Below the pieces are notes generated by a model. That model was not told the DNA's origin, made no database searches, and saw only the letters and a program-made list of their open reading frames with translations. Shown here piece after piece: positions 8,654-16,663 of a stretch of 54,094 nt of DNA; position 1 is the first letter of the stretch; every line of letters starts with the position of its first letter. Both the position numbers and the translations under genes were made by a program. Source of the stretch: Verrucomicrobiota bacterium (GTDB lineage: Bacteria > Verrucomicrobiota > Verrucomicrobiia > Opitutales > Opitutaceae). The stretch is from positions 1 through 54,094 of the forward strand of contig JAFAAS010000182.1 in assembly GCA_023426435.1 (NCBI GenBank), given 5' to 3'.

Positions 8654-8675
8654 TTGACGCGCTTCTTTTAATCAC

Positions 8676-9803
8676 ATGAAGCCTGAAAACGCTCGCTCTG
8701 TATTCTTCGCTGTCACTGCCGCAAAGTCGAACGTCGATGTTGCCGCCGGGCGCTTGAACGGCGTTGTGCTGATGCTCAGCGATCGCGAAGCGTCGGGGCA
8801 CGGCTTGTGGATCGACGCTGCGACGCTCGAAAGCGCGCTCGCAGCGGCTCCGGAATCGCGTCGCATTCTCGCATATATTCATCACCCGACGATGTCCGAC
8901 GAGGTGGTCGGGAACGGTGCTGATCGTTGGGACAAAGCAGCTGGTTATTTCGAGAATCTGCGCATCGAAGATGCTGCGCTCAAGGGCGACTTCGTTGCAT
9001 ACGACGCCTGGCGCACTGACGACAAGTCGCTCTTCGCTCGTCTCTTCGAGATGGCTGCGAAAACTCCGGAGCTCGTTAACATCAGCATCGAGGGCTGCGG
9101 ATATTGCGTTTTTGTCGGCGCGGACGGCAACGAATACAGCATCCCGCCGGCGGGCGCGGAAATGGTGCGCGACATTCCTTCTTTTCGCATCACCGATCTT
9201 TCTGCTGCTGCTTTCGTCGCAGATGGCGCGGCCACGGAATCGCTGTTCGGCTCGCTCCGAAAGTTTTTCGCGAAAGTGAAAGCGAAGCTCACCGTCGAGC
9301 CCGCTGCTCCTTCCGCGGCTCCCGCGACGCCGGCTGCTCCGGCACCCGCGGCTGCTTCGGTTTCCGGTGCGCCGATCGCGGTGATCGCGGAAAAGTTTTC
9401 GGCTGATGCTCCGCGTCTCGCGCGTGCGATTGCGCTCTCGCGTGAGAACGCTGCGCTGACGCTCGCTGAGATCGAGACGGTGCTACTGAGCGAAGATCGC
9501 ATCGCTGAAATCGCGCAGCTCACGACGCTCTCGAGCAACCAGGCGTCGCAGATCGTCGCGCTGAATAAGCAGCTAGTTGACGCGAACGCTTCTCTCGAAG
9601 CTGCGAGAAAGGCCGCCGCTGGCTGGGAGACGAAGTTCAATGAGCTTCGCAATTCTGGTCACGATAGTCCCGTGAATCTCGGCGCTCCCGGCGCTCAGGT
9701 CACTCAAAGCGAACAAGCGTTAGTTGCTCGATACATGTCGATCAAAGATCCCACCGCGCGCGGTGAGTTCTATTCAAAATTCATCGCTCCTCTTCGCAAA
9801 TAA
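8676..9803 (+). CDS. Capsid maturation protease fused to scaffold
   Basis: A two-part head-assembly protein. Residues 1-190 look like a prohead serine protease fold, with the motif AYIHHPT (H69/H70) and NISIEG (S137) as candidate catalytic residues. An Ala/Pro-rich linker at about 208-235 leads to a helical scaffold-like segment (about 245-330, with SSNQASQIVALNKQLVDANA) and a short C-terminal domain ending FYSKFIAPLRK. Such protease-scaffold fusions are normally placed between portal and capsid, as here. The ATG at 8676 has TTGACGCG 22 nt upstream. Catalytic residues are inferred from position and not aligned. Confidence 0.75.
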   Translation: MKPENARSVFFAVTAAKSNVDVAAGRLNGVVLMLSDREASGHGLWIDAATLESALAAAPESRRILAYIHHPTMSDEVVGNGADRWDKAAGYFENLRIEDAALKGDFVAYDAWRTDDKSLFARLFEMAAKTPELVNISIEGCGYCVFVGADGNEYSIPPAGAEMVRDIPSFRITDLSAAAFVADGAATESLFGSLRKFFAKVKAKLTVEPAAPSAAPATPAAPAPAAASVSGAPIAVIAEKFSADAPRLARAIALSRENAALTLAEIETVLLSEDRIAEIAQLTTLSSNQASQIVALNKQLVDANASLEAARKAAAGWETKFNELRNSGHDSPVNLGAPGAQVTQSEQALVARYMSIKDPTARGEFYSKFIAPLRK

Positions 9804-9860
9804 TCTCCCGCCCCTTTAAAGGGCTCAACCCAAACAACCGCCCATAAGGGCACTCTCACT
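9804..9860 (+). promoter_or_regulatory. A/C-rich leader of the major capsid gene
   Basis: The 57-bp gap before the capsid gene lacks the TTGAC motif. It carries the palindrome CCCTTTAAAGGG (9812-9823) and then a weakly structured leader (CAACCCAAACAACCGCC... ACTCTCACT) just before ATG. Leaders of the same character precede the genes at 373 and 11743. It may serve strong translation of an abundant protein. Confidence 0.45.
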
Positions 9861-10778
9861 ATGGCTAATACTACTGGCAAACTCAGCGTCCCGCTCCTCC
9901 TCCAGGAGGCCCTGGAACGGCTCATGATTCTGCACCCGCAGCTCGCTCTCTTCGCCCGCAACTACTCGCAGGCGGCAATGAAGAAGGGCCAGACGCTGAC
10001 GGTCAAAAAGGTCCTCGGCACCGTCGCCCAGGAGTTCAACGGCACCTTCACCGCTGGTGAAGCGAAGATGGTCGACGCGGAGATCGCGCTGACCTCGCAC
10101 CTGCACGCCACCTACGAGATCACCGAGGATGAGCGCAACTCCGGCTTCCTGCAGTGGAAGTCTGACCTGATCGACAGCCTCGTCGAAGCAATCGCGTCGA
10201 AGATGTATTCAATCATCTTCGCGAAGTTCACGACCGGCGGCGCGAGCCCCACCGTGGACGCGGACAACGTCGTGACCGTCGCGCTGGCGAACTTCAGCCG
10301 CACCTCGATCGTCGACCTCGGCACCAAGATGACCGAGGCTAAGGTTCCGAAGGCTGGCCGCTTCGCCCTGCTCACGCCGGGCTACCACGGCAAGTTGTTC
10401 GGCGATCAGTCGATCGTCGGTGCGCTGGTTAACCCCGGCGCCGGTGCGGCGATCACCGAGGGCGTGCTGCCGCGCGTTCACGGCTTCTCGGTCTCCGAAT
10501 ACACCGAGATCGCAAACACCGCGGCCCCGCACTTCATCAAGGGCATCGCCGGCGTCTCGTCCGCGATCGGTGTTGTGGCCGCGCTGCCCGTGGCCCCGAG
10601 CCAAGGCGGCACCGCGACTACCGTGACTGACAAGTCCGGCTTGTCCTTGCAGCTGCGCGAATGGTCCGACTGGAACACTGGTAAGGACTACTTCTCGGTG
10701 CAGGCCTTGTTCGGCGCCGAGATCATGAGCAACGACCGTTTGTTCGCCCTCACGAGCGAAGCGCCGGTCGCAGAATAA
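9861..10778 (+). CDS. Major capsid protein
   Basis: Predicted shell protein with an HK97-type fold, probably of the P22 coat-like branch. Features are an N-terminal helix with PLLLQEALERLMILH, a TVKKVLGT strand, the E-loop-like region FNGTFTAGEAKMVDAEI, and a C-terminal domain with LLTPGYHGKLF and AEIMSNDRLFAL. The length is 305 aa and the position directly after protease/scaffold is standard. Codon choice differs visibly from its neighbours (more GCC, CTG, GAC, AAG and ACC), as expected for a very highly expressed gene. It has its own leader and is followed by the terminator at 10808-10841. Confidence 0.88.
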   Translation: MANTTGKLSVPLLLQEALERLMILHPQLALFARNYSQAAMKKGQTLTVKKVLGTVAQEFNGTFTAGEAKMVDAEIALTSHLHATYEITEDERNSGFLQWKSDLIDSLVEAIASKMYSIIFAKFTTGGASPTVDADNVVTVALANFSRTSIVDLGTKMTEAKVPKAGRFALLTPGYHGKLFGDQSIVGALVNPGAGAAITEGVLPRVHGFSVSEYTEIANTAAPHFIKGIAGVSSAIGVVAALPVAPSQGGTATTVTDKSGLSLQLREWSDWNTGKDYFSVQALFGAEIMSNDRLFALTSEAPVAE

Positions 10779-10807
10779 GCGAGCCGAACTCATCGGTAAC
10801 TAGCTTC

Positions 10808-10841
10808 AAAGGCCGCCGCGGTTGACCCGGGCGGCCTTTTT
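10808..10841 (+). terminator. Intrinsic terminator after the capsid gene, containing a TTGAC motif
   Basis: A perfect 10-bp stem (AAAGGCCGCC with GGCGGCCTTT), a 12-nt loop and a T-run. The loop contains TTGACC at 10822, which lies 21 nt before the ATG of the next gene. Termination and the start-proximal motif are therefore superimposed. Confidence 0.8.
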
Positions 10842-10842
10842 C

Positions 10843-11163
10843 ATGGCTATCGACAAAGATGCGCTGCGTGCGCAGATCGCTGATTTGATCGCTGACGATT
10901 GTGAGACGGTGACGTTTCGCGGAGTCGCGGTGACTGTGCGTCGCACTGAAGCGTTTCATCAGCGTGAGATGCTCGCAGCAGGGTTTCGCGACAGCGCTGA
11001 TCATGAGTTTTATCTCGCGACGGAAAACGTCGCTGGCGCAGGGGATCCGACCGCGGACGAAGATATCACTGATGCCGCCGGTAATGTTTATGCGATCACC
11101 GGCGTTCGCCGCAGCGCTGCGGGCGCTTTTTGGACTCTCAACGTTAAACGCGTTCAGCGCTGA
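10843..11163 (+). CDS. Hypothetical neck/head-completion protein, 106 aa
   Basis: A small alpha/beta protein directly after the capsid gene. In siphoviruses this position normally holds head-tail connectors. Features are an N-terminal helix (KDALRAQIADLIADDCE), a beta hairpin (VTFRGVAVTVRRTEAF) and a C-terminal strand WTLNVKRVQR. The ATG at 10843 is chosen, although an in-frame upstream TTG at 10822 exists, because that TTG is the start-proximal motif and sits in the terminator loop. The next gene begins 5 bases after the stop. Family not recognised. Confidence 0.65.
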   Translation: MAIDKDALRAQIADLIADDCETVTFRGVAVTVRRTEAFHQREMLAAGFRDSADHEFYLATENVAGAGDPTADEDITDAAGNVYAITGVRRSAAGAFWTLNVKRVQR

Positions 11164-11168
11164 ACAAC

Positions 11169-11681
11169 ATGCCGGCTCCTTCGACAGTAGAACTTTTCGA
11201 GTTTGAGCGGTTCATCGAATCTGCGGCTGAAGCGCAAATCGCGGCGCACGGCGTCGATGAAGTCATCAAGCGAGGTGATCACAAAGTCGCGAAAGCGACG
11301 CGAGCGGTGTGCGCGTGGAACGCAGGCGAAGCGCCGCTCGGCACCGAGTCGATTGTGCCGGTCGCTGGCGGGGGTGACTCGATCGAATACGTGCGTCGCG
11401 CCGGCGTGCTCGACGTGCAAGTCGTGACCGAGCGCAGCCGCGACGTGCCCGCGGGCGGAGCGCCGAAGCTCCATGCGCAGATTCTCGCGCGCGTTCGCGA
11501 AGCGTTTCTCTCGCGACATGCTGATGAATTCAACGCTCGCATGCCGTATCACGTGATCTCGCTGCCGGCTCGCGACCTGGGGTGCGAATATCAGCAAGAT
11601 GCAGAGCACGGTGCTGACGTCACGATTCAGCGATTCGCGCTCGTCGTCGACATCCGCCCGGACGCGTGGCCCGTCGCGTGA
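11169..11681 (+). CDS. Putative tail terminator/completion protein, 170 aa
   Basis: Position between connector and presumed tail tube fits a tail terminator, which caps the tube and joins it to the head. The sequence begins with VELFEFERFIESAAEAQI, has a central segment IEYVRRAGVLDVQVVTERS with the strand/helix alternation of such proteins, and ends with ALVVDIRPDAWPVA. I do not recognise a named family, so the function is inferred from gene order. The stop is followed immediately by a TTGACGCG at 11682, but the next ATG is 61 nt away, the one clear spacing exception. Confidence 0.55.
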   Translation: MPAPSTVELFEFERFIESAAEAQIAAHGVDEVIKRGDHKVAKATRAVCAWNAGEAPLGTESIVPVAGGGDSIEYVRRAGVLDVQVVTERSRDVPAGGAPKLHAQILARVREAFLSRHADEFNARMPYHVISLPARDLGCEYQQDAEHGADVTIQRFALVVDIRPDAWPVA

Positions 11682-11742
11682 TTGACGCGCTCACATCTGA
11701 CAGCAACGCAACGCTCAATCTTCAACTTAACTCACTACTAAC

Positions 11743-12087
11743 ATGCCTGCTCCTACATCCTACAGCAACGGCGCTCTGCTTCAGGGCACGCGCAAAATTA
11801 CCATCGGCGCCCGCGACTTCATCGCGACGGACGTCAAGGTGTCGTCCCCGACGCGCGAGAAAGTCGTCTATGACGAAAACAATCTGCCGCTCGGCGCGAT
11901 TCAGGCGAACGATTTCAGTCGCTTGTCTGCGACGTTCATCGGACGCAGCGCGGTCACTGCTCCTGAACGCAACGAAACGTTCACTTACGATAGTGTCGAT
12001 TACGTGATCACGTCCGTTGAAACTGGAGCTGCTGAGCTCGACGTGGTGAAGTATGCGATCGCTGCTCGCGAGGTCGTCGGCGAATAA
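11743..12087 (+). CDS. Putative major tail tube protein, 114 aa
   Basis: A small beta-rich protein (GTRKITIGARDFIATDVKV, NETFTYDSVDYVITSVETG) just ahead of the presumed tail chaperone and tape measure genes. Three things suggest abundant production: an A/C-rich leader (AACTTAACTCACTACTAAC) like that of the capsid gene, an intrinsic terminator right after it, and position. An in-frame TAA at 11728 bounds the start, so the ATG at 11743 is secure. At 114 aa it is shorter than typical tube proteins, so a different minor structural role remains possible. Confidence 0.55.
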   Translation: MPAPTSYSNGALLQGTRKITIGARDFIATDVKVSSPTREKVVYDENNLPLGAIQANDFSRLSATFIGRSAVTAPERNETFTYDSVDYVITSVETGAAELDVVKYAIAAREVVGE

Positions 12088-12115
12088 AAGTTTGGTGGTG
12101 TTAGTCACGCGCATG

Positions 12116-12151
12116 CGGCTCGGGTCGTGTTGACCCGGGCCGTTTGTGTGT
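12116..12151 (+). terminator. Intrinsic terminator after the putative tail tube gene, containing a TTGAC motif
   Basis: An 11-bp stem (CGGCTCGGGTC with GACCCGGGCCG, one G-T pair) with a GTGTT loop is followed by TTTGTGTGT. The TTGACC at 12130 spans the loop and the 3' arm and lies 22 nt before the next ATG. This is the same design as at 10808-10841. Confidence 0.7.
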
Positions 12152-12766
12152 ATGACGCAATCTGATACGCCTGTCGCGCTGTCTGACGCTGACGCTGCAA
12201 CGCTCGCAGAGCAGTCGCTCGAGTTGGACTTAGCGTTTCTCGCGCCACGGTGGAGCATCGCAGGCTACGAGCTGCGGCAGCTCACAGTTCGCTCTTGGCT
12301 GATTTTGTCTGCGAAGCGCAGTCCGCTTCTCGTCAGCCCCGACCGCGCTCGGCTGTCTGATCTCGCTGCGTTCGTCGCGCTGCTCTCAGCGACATCTGAT
12401 ACGCCAGAGCAAATCGCGGCCGCGATTCTCGCTGAAGATGCCGCCGGCCGCGGGGTGGAGATGTGGGAGACGGCGGACGAAGTAATTCGGTTTTCGATGA
12501 GCCAGGCGCCGGCGCCGAAAAGCGATAAATCCTCTGGTCTCGACGCTACGTCGACTGCTGCGGCGTTTATCGATCTGTTCGCGTCAGAATACGGATGGAC
12601 GCCAGATGCAGTGCTCGATCTGCCGCTCGCGCAAATCTGGCAATTTCACCGCGAGATTCTGCTCCGGAAGCACGGTCACAAAGCAAAAGCGATGATCATG
12701 ACTCGCGACGAAGCTTCGGTTTACGCGCGCATGTTAAGCGAACCCACCCCTGACGCTCATGGCTGA
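12152..12766 (+). CDS. Putative tail assembly chaperone, 204 aa
   Basis: Lies between tube and tape measure genes, where siphoviruses encode the tail assembly chaperone that coats the tape measure. It is helical, with LELDLAFLAPRWSIAGYELRQL near the start, a low-complexity middle (APAPKSDKSSG), and WTPDAVLDLPLAQIWQFHRE near the C-terminus, typical of this class. The ATG at 12152 is preferred to GTG at 12146 because TTGACC is 22 nt upstream. The 3' end overlaps the tape measure start by 8 bp in another frame. I looked for the programmed-frameshift slippery site common in such genes and saw none. Confidence 0.55.
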   Translation: MTQSDTPVALSDADAATLAEQSLELDLAFLAPRWSIAGYELRQLTVRSWLILSAKRSPLLVSPDRARLSDLAAFVALLSATSDTPEQIAAAILAEDAAGRGVEMWETADEVIRFSMSQAPAPKSDKSSGLDATSTAAAFIDLFASEYGWTPDAVLDLPLAQIWQFHREILLRKHGHKAKAMIMTRDEASVYARMLSEPTPDAHG

Positions 12767-14459
12767 TTTTAAGGCAGTTTTCGGTTTCGATAGCACTCAA
12801 TTCGAGAGCGGCCTCGCTGCTGCTGCTGCGAAAGCAAAAGCCCAGGCCGGGCTGCTTCAGCGCGAAGTAGCCGCGGGCGCGAAGGATGCTGTCGGGGGAC
12901 TCGGCAAGGATCTCGTCGCGACTTTCGGAGTCGGTGCCGTTCTCAACGAGCTGAACAAAGTCGCCGAAGGCGCGGCCAGGCTCCGCGCTGCGGCTCAGAC
13001 GACCGGAACGTCGACAGATTTCATCCAAGGTTTTAGAGAAGCGGCAGAGGAGGGCGCGGTGTCGATCGAAGCTGCTGATGCAGCGCTGGAAAAATTCGCG
13101 CGCACGAAGGGCGAAGCGCTTTCAGGGGACGCGAACGCGCTGAAGCAGTTTCGCGAGATCGGTGTGAGCGTGCGCAACAGCAACGGTGAAATCAAAGACA
13201 CTCGCGATCTGCTCATCGAAGTCGCTGATGCGATTCGTAATGTCGGTGACGAGAGTCAGCGGACTGCCGCGGTCACCAGTCTGCTCGGGCGTGGGGCGGT
13301 CGGGATGACCGGCGTGCTCGCACGCGGCGGCTCTGCTCTCGCTGACACGATCGACTCTGCGCCGAAGCTCGGCAGTTTTGAAATCGAGGCGCTGAAAGAC
13401 GCGACAAAATTCAAGGACGATATCTTGAAACTCGGCGCGATCGCCGTCGGAGGGACAGTCGGAGCAATCCGGCGTGAGATCGAAACAAATCTTCGCGGGC
13501 TTTTTGGACTGTCGACGACGCGGGACGCGAACGGTGATTTTGAAGACGAGGCGGCGGCGAAGGCGATGGCGGCTCGTGCGTCAGCTCGGCGGCGTGCAGA
13601 CGAAGCGAAGCGGCACCGGGACGCTCTCGCAGACGCGCGGGTGAATGCGCTGCGCGACGCTGAGAGCGTCACAGATGTAGGAACGCCGGCGGAGCGCATC
13701 GCGAGCATGTATTCGCAGCGAGAGGACCTGCGCGACCGACTGTGGGCAGCGGATTCTGCGAAAGAAGCAGACGATCTGGGTAAGACGCTCGCTGCACTCA
13801 ACAAAGAGATCGCTGCACTGGAAAAGTCGATGCGCGCAACTCGCGATCAGACCGACGCTCGCAAACAAGATCGCGCAGATCGCTCGTTCGAGACGCAACT
13901 TGCGGGTGACGAGCGGGCGATTCAGGAGCAGCGCGACGCTGAGCGTCGTGCGAAGGAACTCGCTGAGATCGAGCGTGAGATCGCTGAGAAAAAAACCGAG
14001 GCGGGCAAATCGCTCGCCCCTCTCGGCGGCGGCGTGGCTAGCGACATCTCGCAAGCGGCGTCTGAAGTCGATCGTCGAAACAAAGATCGCATCGATCGCG
14101 AAAAAGAGATCGCGCGACTCGAAGACGAGCGGCGGGAAAAACTTCAGCAGCAAGCGGACAAAGCTCGGCAAGACGAAGCGAATCGCACGCGTGCGAGCTA
14201 CTACTCTGCTCGTGTCGACGCGATTAACAGTGAGATCGCAGCGTCTGATGATCCTGAGCGCGTGCGTGCGCTCACACAGCGTCGCGATCGCTACGTCGAC
14301 AAATTCGATTCGTTGAACGTAGGCGGACGCTTCGGGCAAATCTCTGAAGCAGCGAGAACGATGGGTGATCAGCTGCTCGATCGGGCGGACAGCGGACTCG
14401 TCGATTTGAGTAAGCAACAGCTCGACAAACTCGCATTGATCGCGAACGCGCTCAGCTGA
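12759..14459 (+). CDS. Tail tape measure protein, short, 566 aa
   Basis: The tape measure sets tail length and is ejected with the DNA. Alanine- and lysine-rich helices fill the N-terminus (FESGLAAAAAKAKAQAGLLQ), a hydrophobic segment lies near residues 225-240 (KLGAIAVGGTVGAI), and very long charged coiled coils run from about 275 to 480. By the usual rule of about 1.5 angstrom per residue this would give a tail of roughly 85 nm. The gene overlaps the previous one, and CTGACGCTC lies only 9 nt before ATG, so this start is not counted in the motif set. Confidence 0.8.
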   Translation: MADFKAVFGFDSTQFESGLAAAAAKAKAQAGLLQREVAAGAKDAVGGLGKDLVATFGVGAVLNELNKVAEGAARLRAAAQTTGTSTDFIQGFREAAEEGAVSIEAADAALEKFARTKGEALSGDANALKQFREIGVSVRNSNGEIKDTRDLLIEVADAIRNVGDESQRTAAVTSLLGRGAVGMTGVLARGGSALADTIDSAPKLGSFEIEALKDATKFKDDILKLGAIAVGGTVGAIRREIETNLRGLFGLSTTRDANGDFEDEAAAKAMAARASARRRADEAKRHRDALADARVNALRDAESVTDVGTPAERIASMYSQREDLRDRLWAADSAKEADDLGKTLAALNKEIAALEKSMRATRDQTDARKQDRADRSFETQLAGDERAIQEQRDAERRAKELAEIEREIAEKKTEAGKSLAPLGGGVASDISQAASEVDRRNKDRIDREKEIARLEDERREKLQQQADKARQDEANRTRASYYSARVDAINSEIAASDDPERVRALTQRRDRYVDKFDSLNVGGRFGQISEAARTMGDQLLDRADSGLVDLSKQQLDKLALIANALS

Positions 14460-14483
14460 CCGTTGACGCGGCTGCTTTCGCTG

Positions 14484-15302
14484 ATGGCCGCCGCGAAAAC
14501 GTTTTCTGATGGTCGCTTTAGCACGCCGCAGGTCTGCGCGCCGCGCCGCGTCGTGCTGCCGTTTCGCACGCAGGGCGATCTGACGTCGCAGTTGATCGAG
14601 ATCGATTACGTGATTCTTGCTTCGTCGTTCGCCTCTGCGGGTGTCGCGAAGCTGGACACGCCGCTGCCCGGCAGCCCGGGTTTCTTTCTCGTCGAGCAGA
14701 CGGACCCGCGTCCGGTCGAGCTCGGTCTCGTTCAATTTACGCGCGTGTTCGCGAAGCTACCAGAATCGCGAAACGATTACGAAGGCTACGTGTTTACGCC
14801 GCCCGCTGAGCGAACAGCGGCGCTTTCGCAGCACGTGTTCCGGGTTCCGTTTTTCTTCGACGATCTTCGTGGGCATATGAACACGCCGAACGGGAGCGGG
14901 TTGATCCTGCCTTCGGACGCGGAAATCACGCAGCGCGAGTGGCTGACGCACTTCACGACGTCGGTCGTTGACGGAAACGAGGTGATCACGAGCACGACGC
15001 CTTTCACACGCTGGCATTACCAGCGCCCTTGGAATTACGCGCTCAACGCATACGTTGATGCTTCGGCGTGGGGGCAATATGTAGGTCGCCCGTTCTCCAT
15101 TTCCTCGCGCGTCGCATACACGTATCATCACACGATCGCTCCGAGCGCAATTCCGCGAGTGCAAACGCAGCTGCAGGTCGACGCGCAGGGGAATTACATG
15201 ATCGGTGGCGCAGGCACTGAGCGATGCATCGAGCCGACGGTAATCAGCCGTTGGCGCGGCAACATCTGGCAAGCGAAAACCCGCTACGGGGTGGTCGACT
15301 AA
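14484..15302 (+). CDS. Hypothetical tail/baseplate protein, 272 aa
   Basis: The first gene after the tape measure, where distal tail or baseplate-hub proteins lie. It is rich in beta and aromatic residues (VVLPFRTQGDLTSQLIEIDY, FTRWHYQRPWNYALNAY, YHHTIAPSAIPRVQ). No family recognised. The ATG at 14484 is preferred over the in-frame TTG at 14463, because TTGACGCGG there is the start-proximal motif at 21 nt. Seven bases separate its stop from the next start. Confidence 0.6.
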   Translation: MAAAKTFSDGRFSTPQVCAPRRVVLPFRTQGDLTSQLIEIDYVILASSFASAGVAKLDTPLPGSPGFFLVEQTDPRPVELGLVQFTRVFAKLPESRNDYEGYVFTPPAERTAALSQHVFRVPFFFDDLRGHMNTPNGSGLILPSDAEITQREWLTHFTTSVVDGNEVITSTTPFTRWHYQRPWNYALNAYVDASAWGQYVGRPFSISSRVAYTYHHTIAPSAIPRVQTQLQVDAQGNYMIGGAGTERCIEPTVISRWRGNIWQAKTRYGVVD

Positions 15303-15309
15303 ACCTGCG

Positions 15310-15960
15310 ATGGCTTCTCTCCCGCAAATTCCAAAGGTCGTCGCGAAGGGCCGGCGCGTGCTCGTCGAAGCGGCGCTGCTTAACGAGCTAATCGCGACGG
15401 CAAATTCATATCGTCAGCTTCGCGTCGTCGGAAACGGTTCGTTCGACATTTCAGAGTCGAACGCCGTGCTACAGATCGGTGATGTTCGTTCGCCTGGCGC
15501 TGCAGCCGGCGTCCGCGGCGACGCATCGATTTCAGGTCACATCGAGGTTCCCTTCAACCGTGAATACGTGATCGATCTGCACACGCCCGCAATCGTCGTG
15601 AGTGACGTATTCTGTTCGCTCGCGCAGACCGGCGTCGTGAGCACGAGCGACGCGAGCACGAAGCCCGTGCACGTTCTTTTCGCTGCTGTCGATCGCGCGA
15701 CTGGTGACGAGATTGCAATCGCCGCGGGCGAAGTCACCGGCGACATCGCTGCGCTACGCCCCGCAGGGGCTGTTCCAATTCCCGCCGGCTCGCGACTTTT
15801 CCTCCGTATCACCAGCGGCGGCTGCACCAGCGCGCCGGTGTGGTCGACGACTGCGTCGAACTGGGTCCAAGCCACCGGCAGCGTCGCCGGCGGCGACTAC
15901 GCAGAAGCCGCGATCGCGCTCGATCTGTCGTTCACGATTAAGGCCACGCTCGCGTCATGA
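15310..15960 (+). CDS. Hypothetical tail-associated protein, 216 aa
   Basis: A beta-rich protein with a short helical N-terminus (PKVVAKGRRVLVEAALLNELI) and repeated small-residue strands (VVGNGSFDISESNAVLQIGD, GSRLFLRITSGGCTSAPVW). Composition and position suggest a baseplate or fibre-network component. No TTGAC motif lies at 20-22 nt, the gap to the previous stop being only 7 bp. The stop overlaps the next start by 4 bp (ATGA). Function unknown. Confidence 0.6.
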   Translation: MASLPQIPKVVAKGRRVLVEAALLNELIATANSYRQLRVVGNGSFDISESNAVLQIGDVRSPGAAAGVRGDASISGHIEVPFNREYVIDLHTPAIVVSDVFCSLAQTGVVSTSDASTKPVHVLFAAVDRATGDEIAIAAGEVTGDIAALRPAGAVPIPAGSRLFLRITSGGCTSAPVWSTTASNWVQATGSVAGGDYAEAAIALDLSFTIKATLAS

Positions 15961-16616
15961 GACGCTTCATCCACTTCCCTCACCTGTGCAGCCCGGCGCC
16001 CGCGGAACCCGGGCCGCCAGTGCCCCAGCTTCCGGCGACGTCGTTCAGTTCGTCGGTGGCTGGGCATACGCATGCGTTCTGGACGTGGAAGCTCGCGAGC
16101 GCCGCCTTGTTTTCGTGGATACCGAATGCGTCTGTGAATCGATTTGGTTTCGCTGAGCAGGGTTTTCCGACGAGATTTGTGATGAGAAAAAACGGGGTCG
16201 TTATCGCGGATACCGGCATGCGGGGAACAGAGTATTGGGATGAAATTTACGGCGGGGCGCTGGTGCACGCGGGTCTCGGCGTCGGCACGGACGCAATTTA
16301 CAATGTGTCGTTTTTGCCGTCGGACGTGATTCGGATTGATGCGTATCAGCCGCTCTCGGGCGCACAATTTCGCGTGATCAATTCGGTCGTAGGCGAAGGT
16401 ATGAAAATCAATATCGGGGGAGAGCCGGCGGGCGCGGGGCAGACGAATGTGCCGCTCACCGGCGGGCGAAATTTTGACGGCGACGGACATGAGATTTTCC
16501 CAGCGAGCGTCATCGCGGTGAATCGGAATTTGAGCACGATGAATGGCGAATTCGGGTGGTTCTTGTCGAACCAGGCCGGCGGCTCGTTCGTGAATTTGCC
16601 GCCAACCGGATATTGA
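15957..16616 (+). CDS. Hypothetical tail-associated protein, 219 aa
   Basis: Starts in the stop codon of the preceding gene, so the two are translationally coupled. The N-terminus is Pro-rich (LCSPAPAEPGPPVPQLP), followed by beta-rich sequence with GHTHAFWTWKLASAALF, a KNGVVIADTGMRG turn, and a glycine-rich C-terminal part. GHTH resembles the HxH motifs of fibre and collar proteins, as in the next gene. No named family is recognised. A minor fibre or fibre-attachment protein is the best guess. Confidence 0.6.
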   Translation: MRRFIHFPHLCSPAPAEPGPPVPQLPATSFSSSVAGHTHAFWTWKLASAALFSWIPNASVNRFGFAEQGFPTRFVMRKNGVVIADTGMRGTEYWDEIYGGALVHAGLGVGTDAIYNVSFLPSDVIRIDAYQPLSGAQFRVINSVVGEGMKINIGGEPAGAGQTNVPLTGGRNFDGDGHEIFPASVIAVNRNLSTMNGEFGWFLSNQAGGSFVNLPPTGY

Positions 16617-16663
16617 GCTCAGCGTTCGCGGCTGTCGGGGCGGTTGACGCACGGGTGTTTGCC

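Noticed and set aside
12700..12770. Programmed frameshift between the putative chaperone and the tape measure
   Set aside because: No slippery heptamer followed by a structure was seen. The two genes simply overlap by 8 bp.
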